Below are positions 1 to 9,900 of a stretch of 64,000 nucleotides of DNA, piece by piece. Source of the DNA: Mesodorylaimus sp. YZB2_4 (taxonomy: Eukaryota; Nematoda; Enoplea; Dorylaimida; Dorylaimidae); NCBI GenBank assembly GCA_030248295.1, contig JASANH010001125.1, forward strand, positions 248,001 through 312,000, in the 5' to 3' direction. The notes under the pieces were generated by a model. It ran no database searches, had not been told where the DNA came from, and was given only the letters and a program-made list of their open reading frames with translations. The position numbers and the translations under genes are program-made. Numbering within the stretch: position 1 is the first letter of the stretch; each line of letters begins with the position of its first letter.

Positions 1-1701
1 CTCATTGTAAGTCGGTGTCTTGAAAATTAGGCTGCATCAGCCAACGTAGCAGCGAGGGATTTTTTTGCACAAAAACCAGCTGAACAACAGGTCGAAGCAA
101 CGAGCATCATCGTGAATCATCATGAATGATGATATATTGCTATAAAAACTGACTCTAAGTGGAAATTTTCCTGGAAGATGAAACCAGAGCATGCTCAGTT
201 CAAAAACTTTGAGCCAAGATACTTCGGAGAGAAAATAACGTTGGACGATTATTTCTGACTTTTTGTGAGAGTAAGATATTATTTACCAGGAGTAACCACA
301 GCCTTGCATAATCCTAGTCACTTTTACTGCTATGCATACAGAATTTTCCAAGTTCAGGACGGCCAAGTCGCTTAGATGTACTGTGGGATACGGTAGAGTG
401 AGAGTTTACTTGCAAGGATGTCCTACGACTTGCACACGTGTCATCTAATTGTGAAAGTGTCTCCTGCACACAAGCTAGCTTGTTTTGTATAATTGCTGAT
501 GACCTCCGCATACAAGCTACGGATGTATCTTTCCTCTGGTCACCTTTGTGGCAGAGGTCAGCCAATATTTTCAGCTAAAAATACCAAAAATCATCCTTTA
601 TCGTGTTTAACATCGCAACTGTTTTGTCTTTCTTGTCACTAATCCTAATCTGATTCTACAATCACCAGTCCTAGTGTTCCTCAAATATTTTCAAAAACTG
701 TTTTAATCTTAAACGTGCCGCTTCTCAGCCAGGCCATGTCTTTCATGTTACATTTGGCAATCACGGCTTGTCCTGCACCCTTATTTTGTATTAATCGTAA
801 GCTAATTAGGCCGTCTGGATGCTTTTGTATTTTCACACGACATGGATGCTTAACTGCAGCTTAATTCAGGCTATTTTGATTGTCAGGCGGGCCAGCATCA
901 AGCTCTATGCAGGCATTGGGCTAACGATAAGATTTCCGTTTTATATTTGGTATCTTGCGGTGCCATGCGCGCAGTAACTCACAGTCAGTCTTGAGTTTGA
1001 GTTGGCTAATCACCGTAGATTTCAGTGGAAGTCACCTCCTGTTACTGAACAGGACAGAGTCATAATGCCTCATATCGATATCTTTCCGAAGATATAGACA
1101 TGGATATCGGTATCCATATCTATATCTTCGAAAATGAGGAAATAATAAAAAAAGAAAAGGACTGCTGTTGCAGAAATGTGAGAAGGGATAGTCGTGACAG
1201 TTGCTGCGAATACTGACGTATAAAAGTCAAGACTGATCGCGCACGCTATGAATGGAATTTAAAAGCTCTACTGAGAAAGCCGAAATTGAATTTGACCGAT
1301 TCTGAATTGTGACAAACAGGCAAATCTTGAATTAGTGCAATTTTTCTCGATGTGATTGAAGTTTTCTCGGAAGTTTTGACCCGTTTTTTTCTCACATTGT
1401 TATTCAGGAACAGTAGGAGGGCATCGCCCGCCTTCCAAGAGCGGGGCATCACTATACTGTAGGATTTTCGAAATAGTTTTGTGAAAACAGATGCTTAATT
1501 TTTTTACCCACAATATAAGATTTCTAGGTTCAACCAAATATTGATCAAATATTCTAGAATAAATAAATAAAAACACGAGAACTATATTACTATATTAAAA
1601 CACGAGAGCGAGAAACTGTAGACTCGAAAATCACGTGCGCATGTTTAAGGACATATTCTCGGAGAATTTTCCAAAGCAAATACAATCGATGTCTGGTCGT
1701 G
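1..1701. other. Intergenic, no gene recognised
   Basis: I find no coding region with family resemblance here. The only structure that stands out is the perfect AT-rich palindrome at 1087-1130, listed separately. Short open frames at 314-565 and 1246-1452 have no recognisable domains and no splice context. Confidence 0.5.
1087..1130. repeat. AT-rich hairpin, 20-bp arms
   Basis: Arms 1087-1106 and 1111-1130 are inverted copies with one mismatch pair, around a TCGG loop. An outer CCTCAT (1068-1073) faces ATGAGG (1134-1139). It could be a minimal foldback element or a cruciform-forming site. There is no coding context. Confidence 0.8.
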
Positions 1702-4076
1702 CTAAGAAATATTTGTCGGCGTCACCTTCGCTTTCTCTCTCCGCCCTTTATATCGCCAATTGCCGTACACAGCTAAATAAAACGCCAAATGGAAAAAACT
1801 GACAACCGACATTCCCCAATAGAGGCCCACTACATTCCCCAGGTCGCAGAACATGAGGTAGGAATCCACCTCCTTCGTCTGCTCATACAGACGATAACTG
1901 AGCTCGCTGTAGTACACATGGATCTTGCTGTAAATTATATTCTTCTTCTCCATGTCCGACTCCAAATCGGAGAAACTGGCCATACTTGAATACGTCCAGT
2001 ATCGACAGTGGCAAGGGCACAACTGGCTGGGCACAACTGAGTTACGTATGCGACTTTCGATTCGAGCTGCGAGCTGCCGTTTCTAGAAAAAATTCGGTAG
2101 ATCATAAAAATGGCTCAACTGGTATAATGCTTCCTTTTGACTAGCATAGACGACACTGCCTCATCACTCATTGTGTAGAGAAACAAAAATAGAGCAGAAG
2201 AGTTTGCATTTGATACACATTTGGGAATGTTTTTTTTGTTTCTAGTTTGTGCCATTTTTCCACTTTGAAATTGTCAATAAAAATCGAGCCCTACAGAACC
2301 CTATTGTCTCACGTTCGTATACCCTCAAGAAAAAAGAGGTCACGAGTACCATTCTGTTCAAGTTCTCGCTGGCATCGTCACTGAGGCCCAGGTATCTGGC
2401 GATGTCTGGTGCAGAAAACAAGCCTGTCAAAGCTAATGTGGACGTCGGACTGCACACGGTGCTGGCGTTTGGGCGAAGCAAGTAGCCTGCAGGGATGCAA
2501 CCCAAGTAATCATACACCAGCTCAGTAATCTTTCGTCCAACGCAGTTGATCCCTTGTGGATCATGAAATAAGACATGGCCTCCTTGCATGCCCAACTTTC
2601 CTGCCGGGGCGCAATTATTGATCAGCTTGTGCATGACTGGCGTGACCCTGATGAAAGCTTGTGCCTTATCCGGGGCTGTCACTGGCGATTCCATGACGCT
2701 GTACGGTATTGCATCCACATACACTCGGAAACCGTTGTCGGCGACCTCCTCCAACCAAGGAAAGTCCTCGACAGGTACTTCGGCCTCGACTATCAGACCA
2801 CCTCTCGGACCAGGTCTGGACTGATGAAATGTTCGGTCGTCGGGTTGTGCATTGTCGCTGTCTGAATTGAGCTAAATAAAAAATTAGAAGAGCACCTCAA
2901 ACGGTTGATATGTACTTTACTATATACGAGCTTTTTATATTTTAATTTTTCTTGGATAAAGCCTCTTTTGCCTGGACGGCCAGCAGTCAAACCTTCTAAG
3001 CAGGGCTGTGCGGGGACTGGCACACACAGCAGCGTCCATCTGCTCAGATCGAATTGCTTTATGGTCCACTAGGAGCACCTCCACGCGAGGCCACCAGGAC
3101 TGGAAACCGACTTCCTCAGACGATAGCGGGTGGGCTTTGAACCCTGTCGGTGTTAGACAGCCGAGACTGTCTACTCGTTTGGCTTCCATCTGTCCACTCG
3201 GAGCACCTCGTCGGTACCCGGTGAGTCACCCACGGCCAGGCGTGCAGGATGTGGTTTATGGTCCGCAAACCGACCGTCATCACCGGGGATCGAACCCGAC
3301 ACGAGTCCAGCCACTTGCTCCCAAGCAATACGGAGAGACGAATGCTGGACAGCTGCACCACCGCGACCAAATACGAGTTGGCACCATATACTTACCCTGA
3401 AGACATAACACACGCCATCTTCGTCCGTTGACTGAACCACGATTGCCGGATCGCAGCAATTGAACTCAAGGCTGTTGAACCAACATTTTTTGAACATTTT
3501 CTCGCAGCTCAAAGAAGCTACGCTAGAAAATGTTGAATAATCTTGGACTTGCGGATTGGATTGGAGAATACGCCAGAACTTGACCAGCAATTTTCGGGGA
3601 AAGTGTCGAGGGCGCATGATGGGGGACATGAACAGGGCTAACTGCGTGAAAAACTCATCGCGGGTCAAATGAGAGCTTTCGATGATAGAGTCTGCAATGC
3701 TCAGATTGTTCATTAAAAAAGTCTGATTAAAAAAGAGTTGGACGCAGACGGTGACATTGGAAAATGGCAGGGATTCGAGGTTCACAAAATCAGCGACTTC
3801 ATCTTTGAACCCCGACTGGAGCCAGTTGCGGATTATTTGGCGAATGTAAATCAGCGAGAAACACGATAATACGGTCAAAGTGATCAGAAACGTCGCACGA
3901 ACGATGGGTATTTGATCGTTCAGGGCTTCCTTCCAGCCAGCAACACTCACTTTCTCGACGAGATCATCCCAGGCGCGGCTGAGGGGGTCATTTACAGAGT
4001 CCGACAGACATTGATCAGTGCGACGCTCGGTGGTCCTAGCTTTCGGCTGATCGTGAGAAAATTCTTTGTCAGCCAT
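1702..4076 (-). CDS. DEG/ENaC sodium channel subunit, 3 exons
   Basis: Predicted amiloride-sensitive-type cation channel subunit of the degenerin/ENaC/ASIC family, acting in the plasma membrane as part of a trimer. I read exons 4076-3396, 2871-2313 and 2036-1702. The lengths 681+559+335 sum to 525 codons (524 aa) and phases agree at both junctions; donors are GTAAGT and GTGAGA. TM1 lies around residues 60-85 and is followed by a LPFSNVTVC stretch matching the family's post-TM1 motif. The exon 1/2 junction gives GVCYVF then a Gly-rich GPRGGL segment, as in family members. Exon 3 has a CPCHC cysteine cluster and TM2 with GLYWGMS, the position of the G/S-x-S selectivity filter. ATG at 4076 is the first Met, so an upstream exon is possible. 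Intron 1 (524 bp) contains a SINE. Stoichiometry and ligand cannot be read. Confidence 0.85.
2990..3365 (-). repeat. SINE-G copy in DEG/ENaC intron 1
   Basis: On the minus strand this starts with a tRNA-like head: a GTGGTGCAGCTGTCCAGC-type A box near 3360 and the B box GGGTTCGATCCCC near 3290. The body contains the core GGAGGTGCTCC (twice, near 3075 and 3200), and the tail reads CGCACAGCCCTGCTTA. The same core and tail occur at 16700-16995, 28752-29075 and 59145-59190. It lies in the same orientation as the host gene, within the intron. Confidence 0.65.
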
Positions 4077-4655
4077 TGTGGCCAATTCGATGTTCTACTG
4101 GGTAAGCAGGCGCACACTACTGTAGGTGCGCATACAGTACCAATGGCGATGACAGCTGCTTTGGTTGCGGAGGAAGATTGCCCTAGCTTCATCAAATGAT
4201 AATTGACCTACATTTCTCAGTGACTTCTCTTGACGTGAATAGCACTGTTGCTGAGGTGACAGCCATCGCTGGCTGGTCATCCAAGAACCGCTGGTAGGCG
4301 AGGATCCCGCGGGTTTACGTAGAGGGCCCGAGGCCAGTTTCGAAGGCACGAACCAAAAGCGCCGAGAAACTTCGTAGAGCTTTCTGCTTCGGCGACACAC
4401 TGTATTCGTAATGTTTTATTTGAGAAAGGCTAGCCGCAGAACGAAGGGATAGTAGGCAGGAACCAAACCTTCCCAGTACGAACACAAGTACAGTAAAGAA
4501 CGTCGCACCTGAACCAATATTTTCGGAAGGATAATCTTACGTGAACTGCAATTGCTGGTTTTTTCATGGAGACACAGAAAAGCTGGCGATACACCGATTC
4601 TGTTAGGTAGCAGTGTCTCGGTCTCTACGATGCTGTTTGTTGTTTGCTCATGCAA
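4077..4655. promoter_or_regulatory. Upstream region of DEG/ENaC gene, unassigned
   Basis: This is the 5' side of the minus-strand channel gene. I see no clear TATA box and no second gene. It may hold a non-coding first exon, since open frame continues upstream of the chosen ATG for a few codons only. Confidence 0.3.
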
Positions 4656-4714
4656 ACTCTTCCCTGGCTGGGACGTCAATCCCTCGGGTTGATGTCTCCC
4701 AGCCAGGGAAGAGT
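4656..4714. repeat. Hairpin with about 24-bp arms
   Basis: ACTCTTCCCTGGCTGGGA at 4656 is repeated in reverse complement ending at 4714, with short inner pairing (TCAA/TTGA) and a small loop around 4681-4688. The arms are perfect over 18 bp. A minimal MITE or recent palindromic duplication would fit. No gene is associated. Confidence 0.85.
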
Positions 4715-4799
4715 ATCTGAGAGAATCGAATTAAGAATTCGACGAGTCAGTTTGCCAATAACGCAACCCTATTTCTTATTATCTATTTTTTTTATGAAT

Positions 4800-4920
4800 C
4801 GTGGTGCGAACCCGTCGCCCAGGGTGCGAACCAGAGCTGGCAGCACACTTGGATCGCCGGCCCCTGATTCGAACCACTTATCGCATAGCAGAAACCCGGT
4901 CTGCTCCTTAGCACGGTGAG
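4800..4920 (-). repeat. Possible tRNA-derived repeat
   Basis: The minus strand has a B-box-like GGTTCGAATC near 4875, followed by two copies of GGTTCGCACC (near 4835 and 4808). An A-box-like stretch precedes it near 4910. It is probably a decayed SINE. I see no second copy in the window. Confidence 0.3.
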
Positions 4921-5569
4921 ATTGTTTACTAAACAAGATATTTATCTATATAGAGTCAAGGCATGCTGAACAACTCAACAGTAAACGACATGCCTCAGTG
5001 GTGCAAGGAAATTATTAACGGGGATAAGAGAATCTCCATTAATCATGTATTCCCAAATTTCAAGATACAATTTACAATAGCTAGAATCTCTGGAGTTCGT
5101 CATGGTCATGGTGTTAAAATTGATCGATTCTTTTTTCTTTTTCAGGTTCCATGATTTCATCGAGACCGCCAATCCTTCAAAATTACCAATACGGGAATGC
5201 CTATCAAAATACCAACCACCAAAATGCCTGCTCTTGTTTATTGTCGCTCACAGGATATGCTCTAAGGCCTTGTGTAGGAGCTCTTCGGTTTTCGAATTAA
5301 CTGCACGTTGATCATTAGAACTGAATTGTACTTTGCGAACATGCGCACTGATATACGTGTCCTTAGCCCGTTGGATTAAGCTTTGCCAGTTTTTTTGTGT
5401 GTCCTAGTAAATATTTTCACACCTGCATTTGTGAATGATGGGAAAGTGAAGAGCGCTGCATGGTCAAGTTGCTCACCATCACTTTAGTCGTTCTATTGCA
5501 GGTTATTTGCAGCATAAACCCATTTTTCCAGGGCAGAACACGTGGAAAATTTCACTATGCACATATGCG

Positions 5570-6060
5570 TGTGCAATGTAGTTAGTTTGAATTCCCGCTC
5601 CAATTCCAGTTCACGTTCTATTGACTTTGGAGCCGAGGTCACCGGGTGAGGATGATGATAATGGAACTGGATCTCACCTAGGTCTGTTTGATAGTGGTGC
5701 AACTTGTTTATCCTGGGTCCCTGTTTCGCCCTGGTACCCGGCCTAGATCCTATGTATTGCGGTGCAAATTCGGTGACCTAGGTTTTGATTATGTTGGGAA
5801 ATGTTGTTTGTTTTGGACAGAACAGGTCGCAGCCAGCAGGTATAAAAGGACTCCTCTTGCTGGCTGCAACCAGAGAACGTATTCTTCTGCCATTTGGTCA
5901 CGACGTGTATTGCTATCGAATAAAGACGTGAAATCTTATGGCGAGGTTCGGACGGGGCAGACGATCAAATCAGCGATATCAGCCATATCGAAACCTGGGT
6001 AAGCAGCATTGAGTGTAACGTAATTAGGAAGTGACTCAACCCCGAATCAACTACGTTACA
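5570..6060 (+). repeat. LTR, plus orientation, followed by primer-binding site
   Basis: A 491-bp LTR-like unit opens with TGTGCAATG and closes with TACGTTACA. It contains a TATA box (TATAAAAG, 5841-5848) and a poly(A) signal (AATAAA, 5919-5924), in the order expected for U3-R-U5. Three bases after its end, TGGGGGCCGCTCCGGG at 6064 begins a 29-nt match to the 3' end and whole T arm of a tRNA, a typical primer-binding site. Its first 378 bp (5570-5947) recur inverted at 6093-6470 with only two differences seen. No polypurine tract or target duplication was identified at 5570. Confidence 0.65.
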
Positions 6061-6063
6061 TTT

Positions 6064-6092
6064 TGGGGGCCGCTCCGGGATTCGAACCCGGG
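6064..6092 (+). promoter_or_regulatory. Primer-binding site (antisense of a tRNA 3' end)
   Basis: TGG plus an acceptor strand and a full T arm (loop TTCGAAT on the opposite strand) sit 3 bp after the LTR end ACA. The match is longer than the usual 18 nt because it covers the whole T arm. The tRNA species was not identified. The opposite strand reads as a tRNA 3' end with CCA. Confidence 0.6.
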
Positions 6093-6470
6093 ACCTCGCC
6101 ATAAGATTTCACGTCTTTATTCGATAGCAATACACGTCGTGACCAAATGGCAGAAGAATACGTTCTCTGGTTGCAGCCAGCAAGAGGAGTCCTTTTATAC
6201 CTGCTGGCTGCGACCTGTTCTGTCCAAAACAAACAACATTTCCCAACATAATCAAAACCTAGGTCACCGAATTTGCACCGCAATACATAGGATCTAGGCC
6301 GGGTACCAGGGCGAAACAGGGACCCAGGATAAATAAGTTGCACCACTATCAAACAGACCTAGGTGAGATCCAGTTCCATTATCATCATCCTCACCCGGTG
6401 ACCTCGGCTCCAAAGTCAATAGAACGTGAACTGGAATTGGAGCGGGAATTCAAACTGACTACATTGCACA
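6093..6470 (-). repeat. Inverted, 3'-truncated LTR of the gypsy element
   Basis: On the minus strand this 378-bp block begins TGTGCAATG 35 bp after the last gypsy reading frame stops (6505). It contains TATAAAAG (6192-6199) and AATAAA (6116-6121), and is broken off at 6093 where the primer-binding site of the facing LTR begins. It takes the place of the element's 3' LTR but lacks the final 113 bp (U5). Only two substitutions separate it from 5570-5947, so the duplication is young. Confidence 0.65.
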
Positions 6471-6504
6471 CGCCCGGCAATTTGAAAGAGATCGTCCTCG
6501 ATCT

Positions 6505-6975
6505 TCAACGCTTCTTCTTGATCGGTTCTGGGGAATACCGCCTTGTCTTGGTTGGGTTCAACCGCAGTCCAGCACCCCTGGTCCGAGTGGGTGCTACCAT
6601 TGATGTGGTTGGAGCGGGCGCTGAGGTGTCTGTGGACGCCGTGGTGCTGACGGTGGGTGCATTGTCGGGATCATTGGACTGCGCCGGTATGACGGGTGGA
6701 ACTTGCGTCGCAGTAAATGGATCCTGTGGGAGAATGGTGGGCGGTGTGGCTGGCCTGGCTGGTGATGTCGGTGGCGTTGCATACGTCGGCGTCATTGAGC
6801 GGTCCAACCTCAGATCAGGTCGCTCTTCCATATACGGCTCAAGGTGCTGTTGCTGTTGCTGAGCCTGCTGTCGTTGTTCTTGCCTCGGTTCCCTTTGTTG
6901 TTTCTGTTTCGTGTTGCCTGTCATTTGCGGTGTATCCTCTTCTTCATCTTCTCGGAGGCGCCTGCCATGGAGCAT
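6505..6975 (-). CDS. Gypsy ORF3 or displaced Pol tail
   Basis: 156 codons overlap the end of pol (6944) in another frame. The protein is rich in Gln, Pro, Thr and Arg, with an acidic start (EDEEEDTP), a polyglutamine stretch and a basic KKKR end. There is no conserved domain. Such low-complexity tails close many Ty3/gypsy Pol proteins, so a small frameshift near 6950 may have split the tail from Pol. It could instead be a separate small protein. It is not a host gene. Confidence 0.5.
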   Translation of the reverse strand: MLHGRRLREDEEEDTPQMTGNTKQKQQREPRQEQRQQAQQQQQHLEPYMEERPDLRLDRSMTPTYATPPTSPARPATPPTILPQDPFTATQVPPVIPAQSNDPDNAPTVSTTASTDTSAPAPTTSMVAPTRTRGAGLRLNPTKTRRYSPEPIKKKR

Positions 6976-9900
6976 AACATGGCTTCAATCGGTTGTTATG
7001 GACCAACTTGCTGTCGGCAGTGGGCTTGTCGCAAAGTCGGATGACACTGTCCACCAACGTCGGCTTCGCTAAAACGACATACGGACCATCCCATTTGGGT
7101 TGCAGCTTTTGACCAAGCCCTTTCGGTACTGTCTGTAACCAGACCAGACTTTTGACTGGGAAATCCCGCTGCTCCCGATTCTTGTCATAGTGATGTTTCT
7201 GCCTTTCTTGTGCTTCTCTTAGGTTGCATCGTATGATGGATTTCATGGCTGCAAGACCAGCAGCTACTTGTGCCGCATATTCAGTAGTGGTCTTCCTTTC
7301 AGTGGGTTGTACCGTCAATTCACCTGGAATTCTTGGCTCGCGACCAAAGAGGATTTTATGGGGTGAATATTTCAAAGATGATTGTATCGATGACCGATAT
7401 CCGAACAATATAAACGGCAAAGCCTCATCCCACTGTTGTCCAAACTGCTTGACATATATACCTAGCATTGTACCTATGACTTTGTTGAATCGCTCCGTCA
7501 ATCCGTTGCACATAGGGTGATACGCTGTTGTGTTCTTTTTCTTGATGTCGCACAAATCGTACACTTCCTTCATCATGGCTGACAGAAATTGCGCACCTCG
7601 ATCCGATACGAGTTCGTTGCAGCTCCCATAACGGCAAATCACTTCTTGTATGAACGCGGAAGCGACCGTTTTCGCTGTGGCGTCAGGAATAGCCACTGCT
7701 TCCACCCAACGGCTGAAGTAATCGGTGAACACGACCACGTAACGCATTTGATTCTTCGTTTGTGGCAGAGGTCCCACCAGGTCTACGCCTACGCGTTCCC
7801 ATGGACCAGCTGTGAGCGGCATGGGTTGCAGAGGGGCGATGTTGCTACGATTCGGATTTTTGAACCTGGCGCAGTACGGGCACCGCTTCACGTACCTCTC
7901 AACATCTTGAAAGTAGCCGTCCCAATAATAGCGCTGCGCTATCTTGTCAAACGTTTTTCCCACCCCAAAATGGGATGCAAACGCGTCACTGTGGCATTGT
8001 TCTAAAATTTCGCCCTTCATGTTCTGTGGAATCACTGTTTGATATACCGGCTCCGAGCTTTTGGTCCATTTCATCAGATGGACTAGGATTCCATCTTTCA
8101 TGATATATCGTGGCTTTTCCAGCAGGAACTGCTTTGCAGTTTGTTCATCTGCGGGTATGATGCCCGCTTCCAAGAATTCAATTCTGGCCTTCAGCCTACT
8201 ATCGTTACGTTGTTGTAACGCGAGATCTGCCAGTCTAGCATGACTTTCCCATAAACTTAAGTCCAGTTGCGAAACTTCCTTCTCCAATGCGGCTAACAGC
8301 ACGTTCAGGCTAGCTCGCGATAGGGCGTCGACGTTGTCGTGACGTTTTCCTGGTCGATACCTAATTTCGAAATGCATTCCTCCCAAGTTCGCGATCCACT
8401 TGGCAAAACGGCCTTCGTGATATTTGTTCTTAAAGATGTATACGAGCGGGAGATGGTCAGTGATGACAGTGAATTTCTGCCCATATACATATGGTCGGAA
8501 CAGTTTTATGGCCCAATGCACAGCCAAACCCTCCAGTTCAGTGACTGGGTAATTCTTCTCGCTAGGCAATAATGATCGACTGGCATAGGCTATCGGGTGT
8601 TCCACGTTGTTATCGTCATTCTGGGCTAGGATTGCACCCAATCCTTCCCTGCTAGCATCAGTGTAGATCGTGAATGATTTCTGAAAGTTTGGGTATGCTA
8701 GGACTGGTGCTGCTATTAGGCGATCCTTGAGTTCGTTAAAAGCCTTCTTGGCGTCGTCAATCCACACGAATGGTACGCTGTCTTTGGTCAGTTCAAACAA
8801 CGGTCGAGCTATCCCCGAAAAGCCTTTCACGAATTTCCTGTAGAACCCACACATGCCGAGAAATCGGCGCACTGCTTTTCTATCCTTGGGTTCTGGCATC
8901 TCCTTAACAGCTCGAACCTTGCTTTCATCAGGTTTGAGACCTTCTGCGGATATGATATGCCCCAAAAAAGGTATTTCCGACTGTAAGAAGCTACACTTCG
9001 ATAGCTTCAAGCGCAAATTTGCCTTGTGTAACCGTTCAAAGACAGCTTGCAATCGTGCTTTGAATTCTTTATACGTTCTTCCAAATACGAGTATGTCGTC
9101 TAGGTATAGTAGGCAATGGGTCCAGTTTAGCCCAGCTAATACAGCAGTCATAAGACGCATGAAAACGGCGGGCGAATTCGTTAGACCAAATGGTAACACT
9201 TTCCATTGGTAATGACCTCCGCCTGGTACCCGAAATGCGGTCTTTTCCTTATCACCTTCTTTCAGCTTTATCTGCCAATAGCCCGATATCAGGTCCAGGT
9301 TGGCAAAGAACTTGACTCCAGACTACGACTGTAATATTTCATCTGTTCGTGGCAAGGGAAACTCATCCCGCAGCGTGATTGCATTCAGCGCTCTGTAATC
9401 CACGCAGAAACGATACTCGTTGCTTTTTTTCTTCACCAAACAGATTGGGCTAGCCCATGCGCTGTACGAGTCTTCAATTTGACCTCCTGCTTTCATCTCG
9501 TCTATCATCTTGTGAACCACCTCTCTCTGACGAAATGGTATCCTCCGGGGAGGAATATGGATTGGTGGGTGGTCACCTGTATTGATAGTATGCTCTATCT
9601 CCACGTTAGCTGGTTTCAAATCCATGGTGCTCGTGGCGAACAGCTTTTTCCTCACCCATCCGCTCAGAAATGCTCTCAGATCTGCTTTTTCCTCCAGGGT
9701 GGCATGCGAGTTGTCGAAAGTCATGTTTTGTACATCCCTGATCAGATCTTCAATTTGCTTTGGTTTCGTCTCTGTGACATGCATATCCGTAGGGATGACT
9801 TCTGCTACTTCCTCCGCGTATCCCATTACAGTACCAATTGGGAGTGAGACTGGGTTCTGCGAGTTATTCATCACTCTTATTGGAACTTGACCCCTTCGGG

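Noticed and set aside
9479-9847. Plus-strand open frames inside the gypsy element (also 7589-8005, 8853-9212, 10173-10451)
   Set aside because: Antisense shadows of the long gag-pol frame with no family resemblance.
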